Shown here one piece after another: positions 8,369-14,863 of a stretch of 20,894 bases of DNA (within the stretch, counting starts at the first letter, position 1; the number at the start of each line of letters is the position of its first letter). The DNA is from Lentisphaera sp. (GTDB lineage Bacteria; Verrucomicrobiota; Lentisphaeria; Victivallales; GWF2-50-93), in contig DYMC01000016.1 in the NCBI GenBank assembly GCA_020721745.1, positions 1 to 20,894 of the forward strand, read 5' to 3'. Below the pieces are notes generated by a model. That model had not been told where the DNA came from and did no database searches. It saw nothing but the letters and a program-made list of their open reading frames with translations. The position numbers were made by a program, and so were the translations under genes.

Positions 8369-8686
8369 TTAGAGGCAACTGATGTTTTCGACCGCATTTT
8401 CTTTTATGAGTGTTTCTATGCATGCCACGAAGCTCATTATGCAAGGGAGTTTTAGCGAGTAGAAGACCTGGTTCCCTACCTTCTCGTCAACGACTATCCC
8501 CGCCTTCTTCATCACGCTGAGATGCTTTGACACTGTGGAAATATCGCATCCGACCATTTCCCTCAAGGCATTGACACTCTGCTTGCCTTTTGCGAGCTCA
8601 TTCATAAAAAACAGTCTTGTCGGGTGAGCCATCGCCTTGACGATCTCAGCCCTCAACCTGTATTTTTTTTTGTCGGAGTTTGTCAT
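8369..8686 (-). CDS. ArsR/SmtB-family transcriptional regulator
   Basis: A 105-aa winged-helix repressor, first main gene of the efflux operon and 49 bp upstream of the adaptor gene. The N-terminal helix contains AMAHPTRLFFMNEL, the recognition helix is CDISTVSKHLSVMKKAG, and the wing is VDEKVGNQVFYSL, all typical of ArsR proteins. The classic ELCVCDL metal site is absent. Cysteines are at 47 (start of the recognition helix region), 82, 89 and 104, so thiol- or metalloid-based sensing through Cys47 with Cys82/89 is possible but unproven. The likely mode is autorepression of the operon, relieved by the inducer. The start ATG overlaps the stop of a possible 47-aa ORF as ATGA. An AAGGA lies 12 bases upstream, a little far. 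Confidence 0.9.
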   Translation of the reverse strand: MTNSDKKKYRLRAEIVKAMAHPTRLFFMNELAKGKQSVNALREMVGCDISTVSKHLSVMKKAGIVVDEKVGNQVFYSLKLPCIMSFVACIETLIKENAVENISCL

Positions 8687-8826
8687 TCCGATGATGGATC
8701 CTTTTTGTCCGTTTGGCGCATTACATTAGGCTGCTTGGCAAAGAAGTCAAATGATTTTTCCTGCGCCGGATGCATTTTTATTGCAAGTCCTTGGTTGGCA
8801 ATGAAATTCAGCATGTATGCAGCCAT
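8683..8826 (-). CDS. Possible small ORF, 47 aa, overlapping arsR-type start
   Basis: A 47-codon frame starting MAAYMLNFIANQ and ending KKDPSSE, whose TGA overlaps the regulator ATG as ATGA, the coupling also used by other genes of this operon. A weak AAAGG site lies about 9 bases upstream of the ATG. The product has a short hydrophobic start and a polar tail; I do not recognise it. Against it, the start overlaps the rhomboid remnant and a sigma70-like promoter for the regulator lies within it. It could be the frameshifted tail of a decayed gene. Confidence 0.3.
   Translation of the reverse strand: MAAYMLNFIANQGLAIKMHPAQEKSFDFFAKQPNVMRQTDKKDPSSE
8723..8750 (-). promoter_or_regulatory. Predicted sigma70 promoter of the efflux operon
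   Basis: On the minus strand TTGACT (8750-8745) is followed after 16 bases by TAATGT (8728-8723), about 37 bp upstream of the regulator ATG. The -35 match is strong and the -10 is moderate. I see no convincing operator palindrome for the regulator. Confidence 0.45.
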
Positions 8827-9004
8827 ATACGATTGCCTTTATCCGTGCCGAAGGGTATAGCGCCATGTATGCGCCCATCGTCCCGGCTATCGCCCCGCTC
8901 GCTCCCACGGTGGGAATCGCCGAACCTGAATCGAACAACGCATGAACCAGGTCGGGGAAGACCCCAAAAAAGAGATAGAGCGCGAAAAATTCCGCGCGAC
9001 CGCG
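8816..9004 (-). pseudogene. Rhomboid serine protease remnant
   Basis: A translated fragment of about 63 residues matches the core of rhomboid-family intramembrane proteases. It contains GRAEFFALYLFFG, then a hydrophobic loop, then SAIPTVGASGAIAGTMGAYM, in which GASG holds the nucleophilic serine, then LYPSARI. Full-length rhomboids have six or more membrane helices and a catalytic histidine in a later helix. Here the preceding helices and the His-bearing helix are missing: the reading frame dissolves into unrelated sequence on both sides. This is a decayed gene and cannot make an active protease. It lies on the same strand as, and just upstream of, the efflux operon. Confidence 0.75.
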
Positions 9005-9045
9005 TGGAGTTTTGTGATCGCTTATGGATAATATAGGCTCCCGGT

Positions 9046-9074
9046 TTGCGAAATTCGCATATTGAAAGTAGATT
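9046..9074 (+). promoter_or_regulatory. Possible promoter of the DJ-1/PfpI gene
   Basis: TTGCGA (9046-9051) and TAGATT (9069-9074) are separated by 17 bases and lie 28 bp before the start codon. Each hexamer matches the consensus at four of six positions. The -35 overlaps a copy of the recurring 13-base palindrome (9047-9059). Weak evidence. Confidence 0.25.
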
Positions 9075-9102
9075 TTGTTCAAAAAATCAAAGTGGAGGGG
9101 TT

Positions 9103-9648
9103 ATGGGCAAGAGGATAGCGATGATCCTGCTTTTCGGCTTCGAGGAGATAGAGGCTGTTGTCCCGGCGGATGTTCTGAGGAGGCTCGGATTCGACCTGTC
9201 CCTCGCGGGGGAGGGGGATTTGGCCGAAGGCTCGCACGGTGTCAGGATAAAAACCGACTGCCGTCTGGACGATCTCGACGCGGACAAGCTCGACTGCATA
9301 ATCCTGCCCGGGGGCATGCCTGGCTCGGTGAACCTGATGAAGAACGCGAAAGTCCTCAAGCTCGTCAGGGACATGGATGCCGCCGGCAAGATGGTCGCCG
9401 CGATATGCGCCGCACCGATCGCGCTCGCCGCCGCAGGGGTGATAAAAGGTCTGAAGATAACCGCCCATCCGTCGGTGAAAGATCAGTTGAGGGATGCGGC
9501 ATATACGGGGGCCATGACCGAGCATGACAGGAACATCGTGACAGGGAAGGGCCCCGGTGCATCATTCGAATTCGCATGCAGGGTCGCCTTCGCGCTGGGG
9601 AAGGGTGATAAATCGGAAAGGCTGATGGGGGAAATGTTCGTGAAGTGA
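9103..9648 (+). CDS. DJ-1/PfpI family protein (YajL-like)
   Basis: A 181-aa cytosolic protein of the DJ-1/ThiJ/PfpI superfamily, the YajL/DJ-1 branch. The start ATG at 9103 follows GGAGG; an upstream in-frame ATG at 9046 lies in the palindrome and lacks a ribosome site. Family residues are visible: GFEEIEAV with E17 (equivalent to DJ-1 Glu18), the nucleophile-elbow cysteine C102 in AAICAAPIAL, and H122 in AHPSVKDQL. Length is normal. Members are linked to oxidative or carbonyl stress defence, described as chaperone or deglycase with debated chemistry; the precise role here cannot be told. It is a single gene with its own upstream region, transcribed divergently from the efflux operon across the rhomboid remnant. 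Confidence 0.92.
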   Translation: MGKRIAMILLFGFEEIEAVVPADVLRRLGFDLSLAGEGDLAEGSHGVRIKTDCRLDDLDADKLDCIILPGGMPGSVNLMKNAKVLKLVRDMDAAGKMVAAICAAPIALAAAGVIKGLKITAHPSVKDQLRDAAYTGAMTEHDRNIVTGKGPGASFEFACRVAFALGKGDKSERLMGEMFVK

Positions 9649-9748
9649 ATTTTGTGGGTAGGAGATATTGGATTGGCCGTAATTTTGCGTTTGGGCTTGG
9701 TCGGTCAACACATTTGTTTACACAGAATAATCGTTCATAGGGTGAGAT

Positions 9749-11239
9749 ATGGTATCGGAATATTTCTCTAAAAAACTTAAGGTTGGGGTATACATCGCTT
9801 TAGTTGTGTTACTATATTTCCCACTTATAATGGCTGTCAAGTCTATCAGTTCCTATCGGGTATATTGGCTTAGACCGGCTGATTTTTTGACTACAATCAG
9901 CTTGTGGCACCTGTCTAATGTGGCAGTTTGTGGGATGCTATTGCTTTGGATTGTCAAGATTCATGATAGGCTCAGTTCCCTCTCGATATTGATCGCCATC
10001 GCTGTGTCTGTTTTTTTTCTGAATATTTCCGCATATCGCCCTTTCGAGGGAGCTTGGAATTATCGTATTGCAGCATCATTAGCTCCAGTCACCAATCCCT
10101 TTTTCAAGAGCGGCTCAGAACTCCAAGATCTTGCAGACTGCCCCAGGGAACATCTATATTCAGCCTCCTTGGGATATCATTCACGCCTAGATACTCACCC
10201 TCCTGGCATACAAATGTTTTACTTTGTAATCCAGAAGCTCTCAGGGAGACTTTCTATGGATTTCCTCCCTCCTTATGATCGGATGGCACTAATGGATTTC
10301 CTTGGGAAGGAGGCACTCTCCGCCTGTTTAGCACCGCAGATGATATCAACTGCGAAGCTACTGGCATTTATGGGTATTCTATCTCTGTCAATGATTCCCA
10401 TACTGGTCTTTCTTAACCTTTACGTTATTTCGGATAAGAGCAAAGCGTGTTACGGAGCAATAATATCTTGCATCATCCCTTCCTATCACCTTTTTGCCGA
10501 CATGCCTGATATCTTTTTCGTCTGTCCAGGACTGCTTATCATCTTGCTCGTTCTGCTAACCCTCAAAACAAATCAGTTGCGATATCTTTTTTTAGCCGGA
10601 TTTCTGATCTCGACCGCCCTTTTCTTTTCGTTCTCGTTTGCCCCGATAGGTTTCTTTGCCTTACTGCTAGTTGTCCTACATGTCAAAAACAAGGGGAAGA
10701 AGGTCGCTGGCCAATTTGGACTGGTCTTTTGCATCTCCTTGCTAATTCCTCTGATCCTGCCTATGGCAATAAACTACAATGCACTAGAAATGCTCATTGT
10801 AATAAACAAAAACAACCAGCAATTCTACTCAATGTCATCGAGATCTATGATCAGTGCCTTTGGAATGAACATCTTCGAACTCTTTCTATTCACTGGCGCA
10901 ATATGGCCGGTATTATATTTTCGCTCGGTTCCCCCCTTCTTTTGGGATAATGCAAGAAAAATATTTTCCATGCGTGAAATATCTTTAGAAACAAAATTCC
11001 TCATGGCCTCAATGTCAACAGTTGCCGTTCTTCTGATCAGCGGGGGCGTGAGGGGGGAAATAGCCAGGAACGGCATGATCATCATGCCACTGATCAGTAT
11101 GCCCCTTCCATTGTATTACAAATTCAAGGGAAATGCATTTCTTATACTGACCGCGTTTGCTTTTCTAGCCTTCGCCATAGTCTGCTCATTGATGGAGGTC
11201 TCCTTCGACTTCCTTTTCGACTACCTCGTGTGTATTTAG
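9749..11239 (+). CDS. Polytopic membrane protein, GT-C-like
   Basis: A 496-aa integral membrane protein with roughly ten or more hydrophobic helices from residue 10 to the C-terminus. Between the third and fourth helices lies a long hydrophilic loop containing YHSRLDTHPPGIQMFYF. A THPPG motif after the first large loop is typical of GT-C-fold, lipid-linked sugar-using membrane glycosyltransferases of the ArnT/PMT-like type, so a glycosyltransferase is the best guess, not a firm call. The ATG follows a GGTGAG site. The gene is visibly AT-richer than its neighbours, with many TTA, AAA, ATA and AAT codons, and stands alone between unrelated genes, which suggests horizontal acquisition. No partner polysaccharide genes are adjacent. 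Confidence 0.75.
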   Translation: MVSEYFSKKLKVGVYIALVVLLYFPLIMAVKSISSYRVYWLRPADFLTTISLWHLSNVAVCGMLLLWIVKIHDRLSSLSILIAIAVSVFFLNISAYRPFEGAWNYRIAASLAPVTNPFFKSGSELQDLADCPREHLYSASLGYHSRLDTHPPGIQMFYFVIQKLSGRLSMDFLPPYDRMALMDFLGKEALSACLAPQMISTAKLLAFMGILSLSMIPILVFLNLYVISDKSKACYGAIISCIIPSYHLFADMPDIFFVCPGLLIILLVLLTLKTNQLRYLFLAGFLISTALFFSFSFAPIGFFALLLVVLHVKNKGKKVAGQFGLVFCISLLIPLILPMAINYNALEMLIVINKNNQQFYSMSSRSMISAFGMNIFELFLFTGAIWPVLYFRSVPPFFWDNARKIFSMREISLETKFLMASMSTVAVLLISGGVRGEIARNGMIIMPLISMPLPLYYKFKGNAFLILTAFAFLAFAIVCSLMEVSFDFLFDYLVCI

Positions 11240-11341
11240 CTTCATTTTCTTCTTGTTTGAATTTTTTGATGGAAAAATTCCATTCCCGCGCTATTCTAAT
11301 CGCCTCTAATGGATATTGACGATAAACAACAAGGAGCCATA

Positions 11342-12763
11342 ATGTCCAGATACAGTCCGGTGACCGAGGAGATAGCCGCCGAGCTGAAGAAGATAGTCGG
11401 CGAAAAATATGTCATATGCAACGATGCCGAGAAGCTCGAGCCATATTCCCACGACGAGACTCCGGGCAAGGAGTGGGGCAGAATGCCCGAGGCTGTTGTC
11501 CGTCCGTCGTCGGCGGACGAGATTGCGAAAATCGCGAAACTCGCGAACGAAAGGATGGTCCCGATAACGCCCCGCGGTGCGGGTTCGGGGCTCTCGGGCG
11601 GCGCCGTCCCCCTCCATGGCGGGATCGTGATATCGCTTGACCGCATGAACAAGGTGCTGGAGCTGGACAAGGACAACATGATGATCACCGTCGAGGCCGG
11701 CGTGATAGCGAACGACATCAACGAGCACATCAGGGAGCATGGCCTCTTCTACGCCGGATATCCGATGAGCATGGAGACATGCTACATCGGGGGGAATGTG
11801 GCGGAGAACGCCGGCGGCGGCAAGGCGGTCAAATACGGTGTCACTGCCCGCTACGTCCTCGGCCTGGAGGTGGTGACCCCCGCCGGCGAGATAGTCCAGA
11901 TGGGGGGGAAGCTCCTCAAGGACGTCACCGGATACAACATGGTCCAGCTCATGGTCGGTTCCGAAGGGACCCTCGGAATCATCACGAAGGTGATATTGAA
12001 ACTCATTCCGCTCCCGAAATATCAGGTTGACCTTCTCTGCCTCTTCAAGAGTTCGGAGGAGGCGATAGCCGCGGTCCCCAGGATAATGACATCATCGGGG
12101 ATAACGCCGACCTCGATAGAATACATGGATCGGGAGTCGGTTCAGGAGTCCTGCAAATATTTGAACGAGAACATATCCTACCAGGACGCCGGCGCCATGC
12201 TGCTCGTCACCGTGGACGGCTCCGAGAAGGAGCTGGTGGAGAAGGACTACGAGACTGTCGGGACCCTTTGCGAGAAGCTCGGCGCGTTCGAGGTCTATGT
12301 GGCGGACAATCCGACCACGTCGGAGCGCATCTGGAAGATAAGGCGCAACATCCCCGAGGCGTTCAGCGTCTTCTCGAAGAGGCAGTGCGGGGAGGACATC
12401 GTGGTGCCGCCGGCCTCGATTCCTCTCATCGTGGCGGAGTTCAAGAAGCTTGCCGCAAAATACAGCGTGAGGATTCCTTCATACGGGCACGCCGGGGACG
12501 GGAACCTGCATTCACGCATATCCTGCGGGACGGACTGGAGCGACGAGAAGTGGAAAAGCACGCTCCCGAAAATCCTCGAGGAGCTTTATTCGCTTGTCAA
12601 CAAGCTTGGCGGTAAGATTTCCGGCGAGCACGGCATAGGCCACAAGCGCAAGAAATACATGCGCACGGTCGTCTCCGAGGAATACATCGGCATGCTCAAG
12701 GCCGTCAAGAGGGCCCTCGACCCCAACTACATCCTCAATCCCGGCAAGATATTCGACCTCTGA
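11342..12763 (+). CDS. FAD-linked oxidase, GlcD/D-lactate dehydrogenase type
   Basis: A 473-aa flavoprotein of the FAD-linked oxidase family that oxidises 2-hydroxyacids such as glycolate or D-lactate. ATG 11342 is chosen over 11309 because AAGGAG lies 7 bases before it. The N-terminal FAD-binding PCMH domain (about 45-220) carries VVRPSSADEIAKIAKLAN, PITPRGAGSGLSGG (75-88), GGNVAENAGGGKAVKYG (150-166) and VGSEGTLGIITKV. The C-terminal cap domain has SYGHAGDGNLHSRI and GEHGIGHKRKKYM, the histidine motifs expected at the active site. There is no iron-sulfur C-terminal extension, so an electron acceptor subunit (GlcE/GlcF or EtfAB) would be needed from elsewhere; none is adjacent. Substrate cannot be set from sequence alone. 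Confidence 0.92.
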   Translation: MSRYSPVTEEIAAELKKIVGEKYVICNDAEKLEPYSHDETPGKEWGRMPEAVVRPSSADEIAKIAKLANERMVPITPRGAGSGLSGGAVPLHGGIVISLDRMNKVLELDKDNMMITVEAGVIANDINEHIREHGLFYAGYPMSMETCYIGGNVAENAGGGKAVKYGVTARYVLGLEVVTPAGEIVQMGGKLLKDVTGYNMVQLMVGSEGTLGIITKVILKLIPLPKYQVDLLCLFKSSEEAIAAVPRIMTSSGITPTSIEYMDRESVQESCKYLNENISYQDAGAMLLVTVDGSEKELVEKDYETVGTLCEKLGAFEVYVADNPTTSERIWKIRRNIPEAFSVFSKRQCGEDIVVPPASIPLIVAEFKKLAAKYSVRIPSYGHAGDGNLHSRISCGTDWSDEKWKSTLPKILEELYSLVNKLGGKISGEHGIGHKRKKYMRTVVSEEYIGMLKAVKRALDPNYILNPGKIFDL

Positions 12764-12797
12764 GTTTTATTTCGCGGCGCTCGCCGCGAAATAAAAC
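12764..12797. repeat. Long perfect palindrome directly after the oxidase stop
   Basis: Arms of 16 bp (12764-12779 and 12782-12797), beginning GTTTTATTTCGCGGCG, enclose only two bases. It starts immediately after the TGA of the FAD oxidase. No T-tract follows on either strand, so it is not a textbook terminator, though the stem could protect the mRNA end or impede polymerase. Confidence 0.6.
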
Positions 12798-12966
12798 TTG
12801 TAAATATTCACCGAAGACGTGAATCCGCCGCAGTGTCGGACAGGCCCGCCGGCTCTCCTGCGGAGAGAGGCGGGCAAGCTTCGCAATGTCCCAGGGATGA
12901 CAGGGGGTAGTGAATGTTCACGCCTGGATCGGAATTCGGCGTTTGGCATTTTAGCCTTCGCTACTC
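12798..12966. repeat. Palindromic intergenic segment, AGTGAAYA-type ends
   Basis: No gene is seen. The segment starts with GTAAATATTCAC (12799 onward) and has near 12912 the word AGTGAATGTTCAC; these are related, partly palindromic words facing each other. Between them lies a nested hairpin with outer arms GCCCGCC/GGCGGGC and inner arms CTCTCC/GGAGAG. The same words AGTGAATA and TAAATATTCACT bound a short segment at 18998-19043. It looks like a second family of non-coding palindromic repeats. Confidence 0.4.
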
Positions 12967-12994
12967 TTGACTTTAATATTATATCAGATATACT
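12967..12994 (+). promoter_or_regulatory. Predicted sigma70 promoter of the toxin-antitoxin pair
   Basis: TTGACT (12967-12972) and TATACT (12989-12994) are separated by 16 bases. This is the best promoter match in the window and lies exactly at the 5' end of the antitoxin frame. It implies a very short or absent leader, or that the antitoxin has lost its original start. Confidence 0.55.
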
Positions 12995-13260
12995 TGAACG
13001 AACTGAAGTCTCCGAAGGCGCTCAAGCGAAGGCTTGACGAGAAGAGGGAGCTCATACTTACTTCGAGCGGCAGGCCGATAGCGGTCATTTCCGCCATCGC
13101 CTCGCCGGACGATGCGGAAGCCGAGTTGAACAGCATAAGGCAGGCCCGCAGCCGTCTGGCCTTGTCCCGTATCAGGGCCTCGGCGAGGGGGAGCGGCAAG
13201 GACAGGATGGGGTTGGAGGAGATCAACTCGGTGATTCGCAAGGCAAGGGCGGGGAGATGA
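12967..13260 (+). CDS. Phd/YefM-like antitoxin of a PIN toxin
   Basis: The frame encodes a type II antitoxin. The N-terminal DNA-binding part contains YLNELKSPKALKRRLDE and then ELILTSSGRPIAVISAIA, the hallmark of Phd-type antitoxins. The C-terminal half (RQARSRLALSRIRA, then LEEINSVIRKAR) is the helical region that binds and blocks the toxin. It overlaps the toxin start by 4 bp (ATGA), as such pairs usually do. The start is uncertain. There is no ATG: the only in-frame starts are TTG at 12967, which coincides with the promoter -35, or TTG at 12994. The first residues normally preceding YLNEL may be lost or non-canonical. Antitoxins of this kind bind their own promoter. Confidence 0.8.
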   Translation: MTLILYQIYLNELKSPKALKRRLDEKRELILTSSGRPIAVISAIASPDDAEAELNSIRQARSRLALSRIRASARGSGKDRMGLEEINSVIRKARAGR

Positions 13261-13804
13261 AGACGATTTATGGCGTGATAGACACGAATGTTCTCGTGTC
13301 TGGCCTGCTCTCGCCGTTCGGCGCTCCAGGACGGATAGTTGAGCCAATTGCAAAACTACGGACGCGGCAAGCGCGTCCCTCCATTTTTATTCGCCTCGGC
13401 GAATGGAGGGGCATGCTTGCCATGCCCGCGAAAAGAGTTTTGCAATTACCTCAGTTGACATGCCCAGGACTGGAGAGCTGAAAGCGGTGGTGGACGACCG
13501 CGTCTGCCATGAATACAAGGATGTTCTCCTGCGCCCTGAATTTGGGTTTCCGCCATCGGATGTGGATATACTTCTCGATCAGATTATGTCAAACGCGTAT
13601 TTTCCTGAGATAAGCGCCGACGACATCATAGAAAACATGAAGGACTCCGGAGACATACCATTCGCAGAATGCGCGCTCGCCGCGAGATGTCCGATGGTGA
13701 CAGGCAATCTCAGGCACTTCAAGCATCCGTGCTTGCGCAGCGCGACGGTTCTGTCGGCGTCAGAATTCCTCAAACTGGTCAGTGGTGGGAGAAGAGGCCG
13801 TTGA
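13257..13804 (+). pseudogene. PIN-domain toxin gene interrupted by repeat copy B
   Basis: The gene encodes a PIN-family ribonuclease toxin in two pieces. The first 28 codons (MKTIYGVIDTNVLVSGLLSP and so on) carry the catalytic Asp9 and end at GRIV. The rest (GELKAVVDDRVCHEY through VTGNLRHF to LKLVSGGRRGR) resumes at about 13459. Between them lies inverted-repeat element B. Deleting 13343-13458, that is the element plus one copy of the direct repeat AGTTGA, joins 13257-13342 to 13459-13804. This gives an uninterrupted 143-aa PIN protein reading GRIVDMPRTGELK across the joint, of normal family length. As it stands, translation leaves the PIN sequence after codon 28, so the toxin should be inactive while the antitoxin frame remains. 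Confidence 0.9.
13340..13453. repeat. Inverted-repeat hairpin element, copy B, in toxin gene
   Basis: A 114-bp element with ends TGAGCCAATTGCAAAAC (13340-13356) and the inverse of TGAGGTAATTGCAAAAC (13437-13453). The core differs from copies A and C. It has GGACGCG/CGCGTCC (13360-13378), CCCTCCATT/AATGGAGGG (13377-13410) with an inner ATTCGCC/GGCGAAT, and GGGCATG/CATGCCC (13409-13427). The direct repeat AGTTGA flanks it (13337-13342 and 13453-13458). Because this repeat partly overlaps the TGAG/CTCA ends, the true duplication could be as short as GT. It has no ORF of its own. Confidence 0.85.
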
Positions 13805-13811
13805 GGCATAG

Positions 13812-14279
13812 CTACTGGGCTTGGTCATTGGTGTTGTATGCCGTGGCCGATGCGAGTATTGATACCATGACGGAGGCCTTGTTGGTTGTTGCGCTGCCGC
13901 CGATGTCGGCCGAGTCGAGGCGGAGGTTGCATACCGCGTTGTAGCCTTCGGCTCTTGCCTCTTCGATTATCCTCAGCGTAGCCTCCCGCCTTGCCCTCGA
14001 CATGAGGGAGACATATGATTTCATCTCGCCGCCGAAGAAGTTCCTGAGTCCGCCTGCGAATCGTTTGTAGTAGTCGCTTGCGATGGTGACTTCGCCGGTG
14101 AGCATCTTCGGCTCTCTGGATGCGTCCGATATTCCGGGGAATGTCCTGAGGTCGGAGACGAAGAAGCCTTCGCATGCCTTCTCTCTCTCCTCGAGGCTTT
14201 TGATATGCTTTCTCTCGGCGGCTCTTCCGAAGAAGAATCCGATTGGCATGAGAATGAGCAGTTGGATTATGAGGTCCAT
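13812..14279 (-). CDS. YbjQ/DUF74-like protein with N-terminal membrane anchor
   Basis: A 155-aa protein starting MDLIIQLLILMPIGFFFGR, one membrane helix (about 2-18), followed by a linker and a YbjQ-type (UPF0145, heavy-metal-binding-like) domain. The domain shows GGEMKSYVSLMSRARREATL and EEARAEGYNAVCNLRLDS, matching the pattern in the neighbouring YbjQ gene. ATG 14279 follows a GGAG site; the longer frame to 14324 would begin inside repeat copy C and is rejected. The YbjQ fold forms pentameric rings, but its biological role is unsettled and metal binding is not shown. It converges on the toxin gene with 7 bp between them. It is a diverged paralogue of the adjacent gene and is probably co-transcribed with it through repeat C. 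Confidence 0.8.
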   Translation of the reverse strand: MDLIIQLLILMPIGFFFGRAAERKHIKSLEEREKACEGFFVSDLRTFPGISDASREPKMLTGEVTIASDYYKRFAGGLRNFFGGEMKSYVSLMSRARREATLRIIEEARAEGYNAVCNLRLDSADIGGSATTNKASVMVSILASATAYNTNDQAQ

Positions 14280-14310
14280 GGTGTGAGCTCCAGGTGTTTT
14301 CCGGTCATTC

Positions 14311-14415
14311 TGAGGTAATTGCAAAATTGCCTTTTTAGGGGAACGCCAGCCTCATGGCTGGCTCTTAAGCCGGTCATAAGACCGGCGTTCCGTCTGCAAT
14401 TTTGCAATCACCTCA
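14311..14415. repeat. Inverted-repeat hairpin element, copy C
   Basis: A 105-bp element whose ends TGAGGTAATTGCAAAATTGC (14311-14330) and 14396-14415 pair with one mismatch. The core has GCCAGCC/GGCTGGC (14345-14362) and GCCGGTC/GACCGGC (14369-14386). These are the same two stem-loops as copy A in reverse order, so C is an inverted copy of A apart from its ends. TTC flanks both sides (14308-14310 and 14416-14418). The right end, read on the minus strand, supplies the TGA stop of the YbjQ gene. Confidence 0.85.
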
Positions 14416-14736
14416 TTCTATCTTGGATACGATCGCCGCGGTGCCGTATGCGTAGAGTTCGGCGGCGCCGGCCGTGATGGCGCTGGTGGAGAAGCGGACG
14501 TTGAGTATGGCGTTCGCCCCGAGCTGCCGGGCCTGCGCCATCATCCTCTCCACGGCCTCGCGGCGCGATTCGGTGAGGAGCTCGGTGTAGCCCTTGAGCT
14601 CGCCGCCCACGAGGTTTTTGAAGCTTGCGGCGATGTCCCTTCCGGCGTGTTTCGCGCGCACCGTGTTGCCCTGCACCATGCCTTTGAGCTCGACGATCTG
14701 GTAGCCGGGAATCGTTTCTGTGTTGACCACGATCAT
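14413..14736 (-). CDS. YbjQ family (UPF0145/DUF74) protein
   Basis: A 107-aa soluble protein of the YbjQ family, normal in length. It contains VNTETIPGYQIVELKGMVQG at the N-terminus, then GRDIAASFKNLVGGELKGY, then TESRREAVERMMAQARQLGA, NAILNVRFSTSAI and a C-terminal AYGTAAIV strand, a near-complete match to the family pattern. ATG 14736 follows a perfect AGGAGG. The TGA stop is formed by the first bases of repeat element C, so the insertion may have replaced the original end while keeping the protein intact. The family has a ring-forming fold and a loosely assigned heavy-metal-binding annotation; the true function is unknown. The next gene is a membrane-anchored paralogue. Confidence 0.9.
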   Translation of the reverse strand: MIVVNTETIPGYQIVELKGMVQGNTVRAKHAGRDIAASFKNLVGGELKGYTELLTESRREAVERMMAQARQLGANAILNVRFSTSAITAGAAELYAYGTAAIVSKIE

Positions 14737-14863
14737 TGGGGCCTCCTGTCTTTGATTTTGATTGATTGTTGGATGAAGCCATTGGATCCGGTCAGATGAT
14801 ACAATATCACGTCGCGGAGAAAAGCAAATCCGGGGATTTCGTCCTGCTGGTCCGGAGAAAAAG

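Noticed and set aside
8369..8397. Adaptor start at 8397
   Set aside because: This start would lie within the end of the regulator gene and give a 26-residue extension before the lipoprotein signal. ATG 8319 has a ribosome site and a proper signal.
11240..11341. Terminator/promoter pair between the GT-C-like gene and the FAD oxidase
   Set aside because: Only a weak AT-rich palindrome (TGGAAAAATTCCA) and a TATTCT with no well-spaced -35 box are seen; this is too little to support either feature.
13343..13452. Element B as a CRISPR repeat or attC-like integron site
   Set aside because: There is no array, spacer regularity or integrase, and the same ends recur elsewhere with different cores.
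13403..13804. Independent start for the 3' half of the PIN gene inside element B
   Set aside because: The first residues are encoded by the element and have no PIN similarity. The catalytic Asp9 half would be missing, so this is a gene fragment rather than a working gene.
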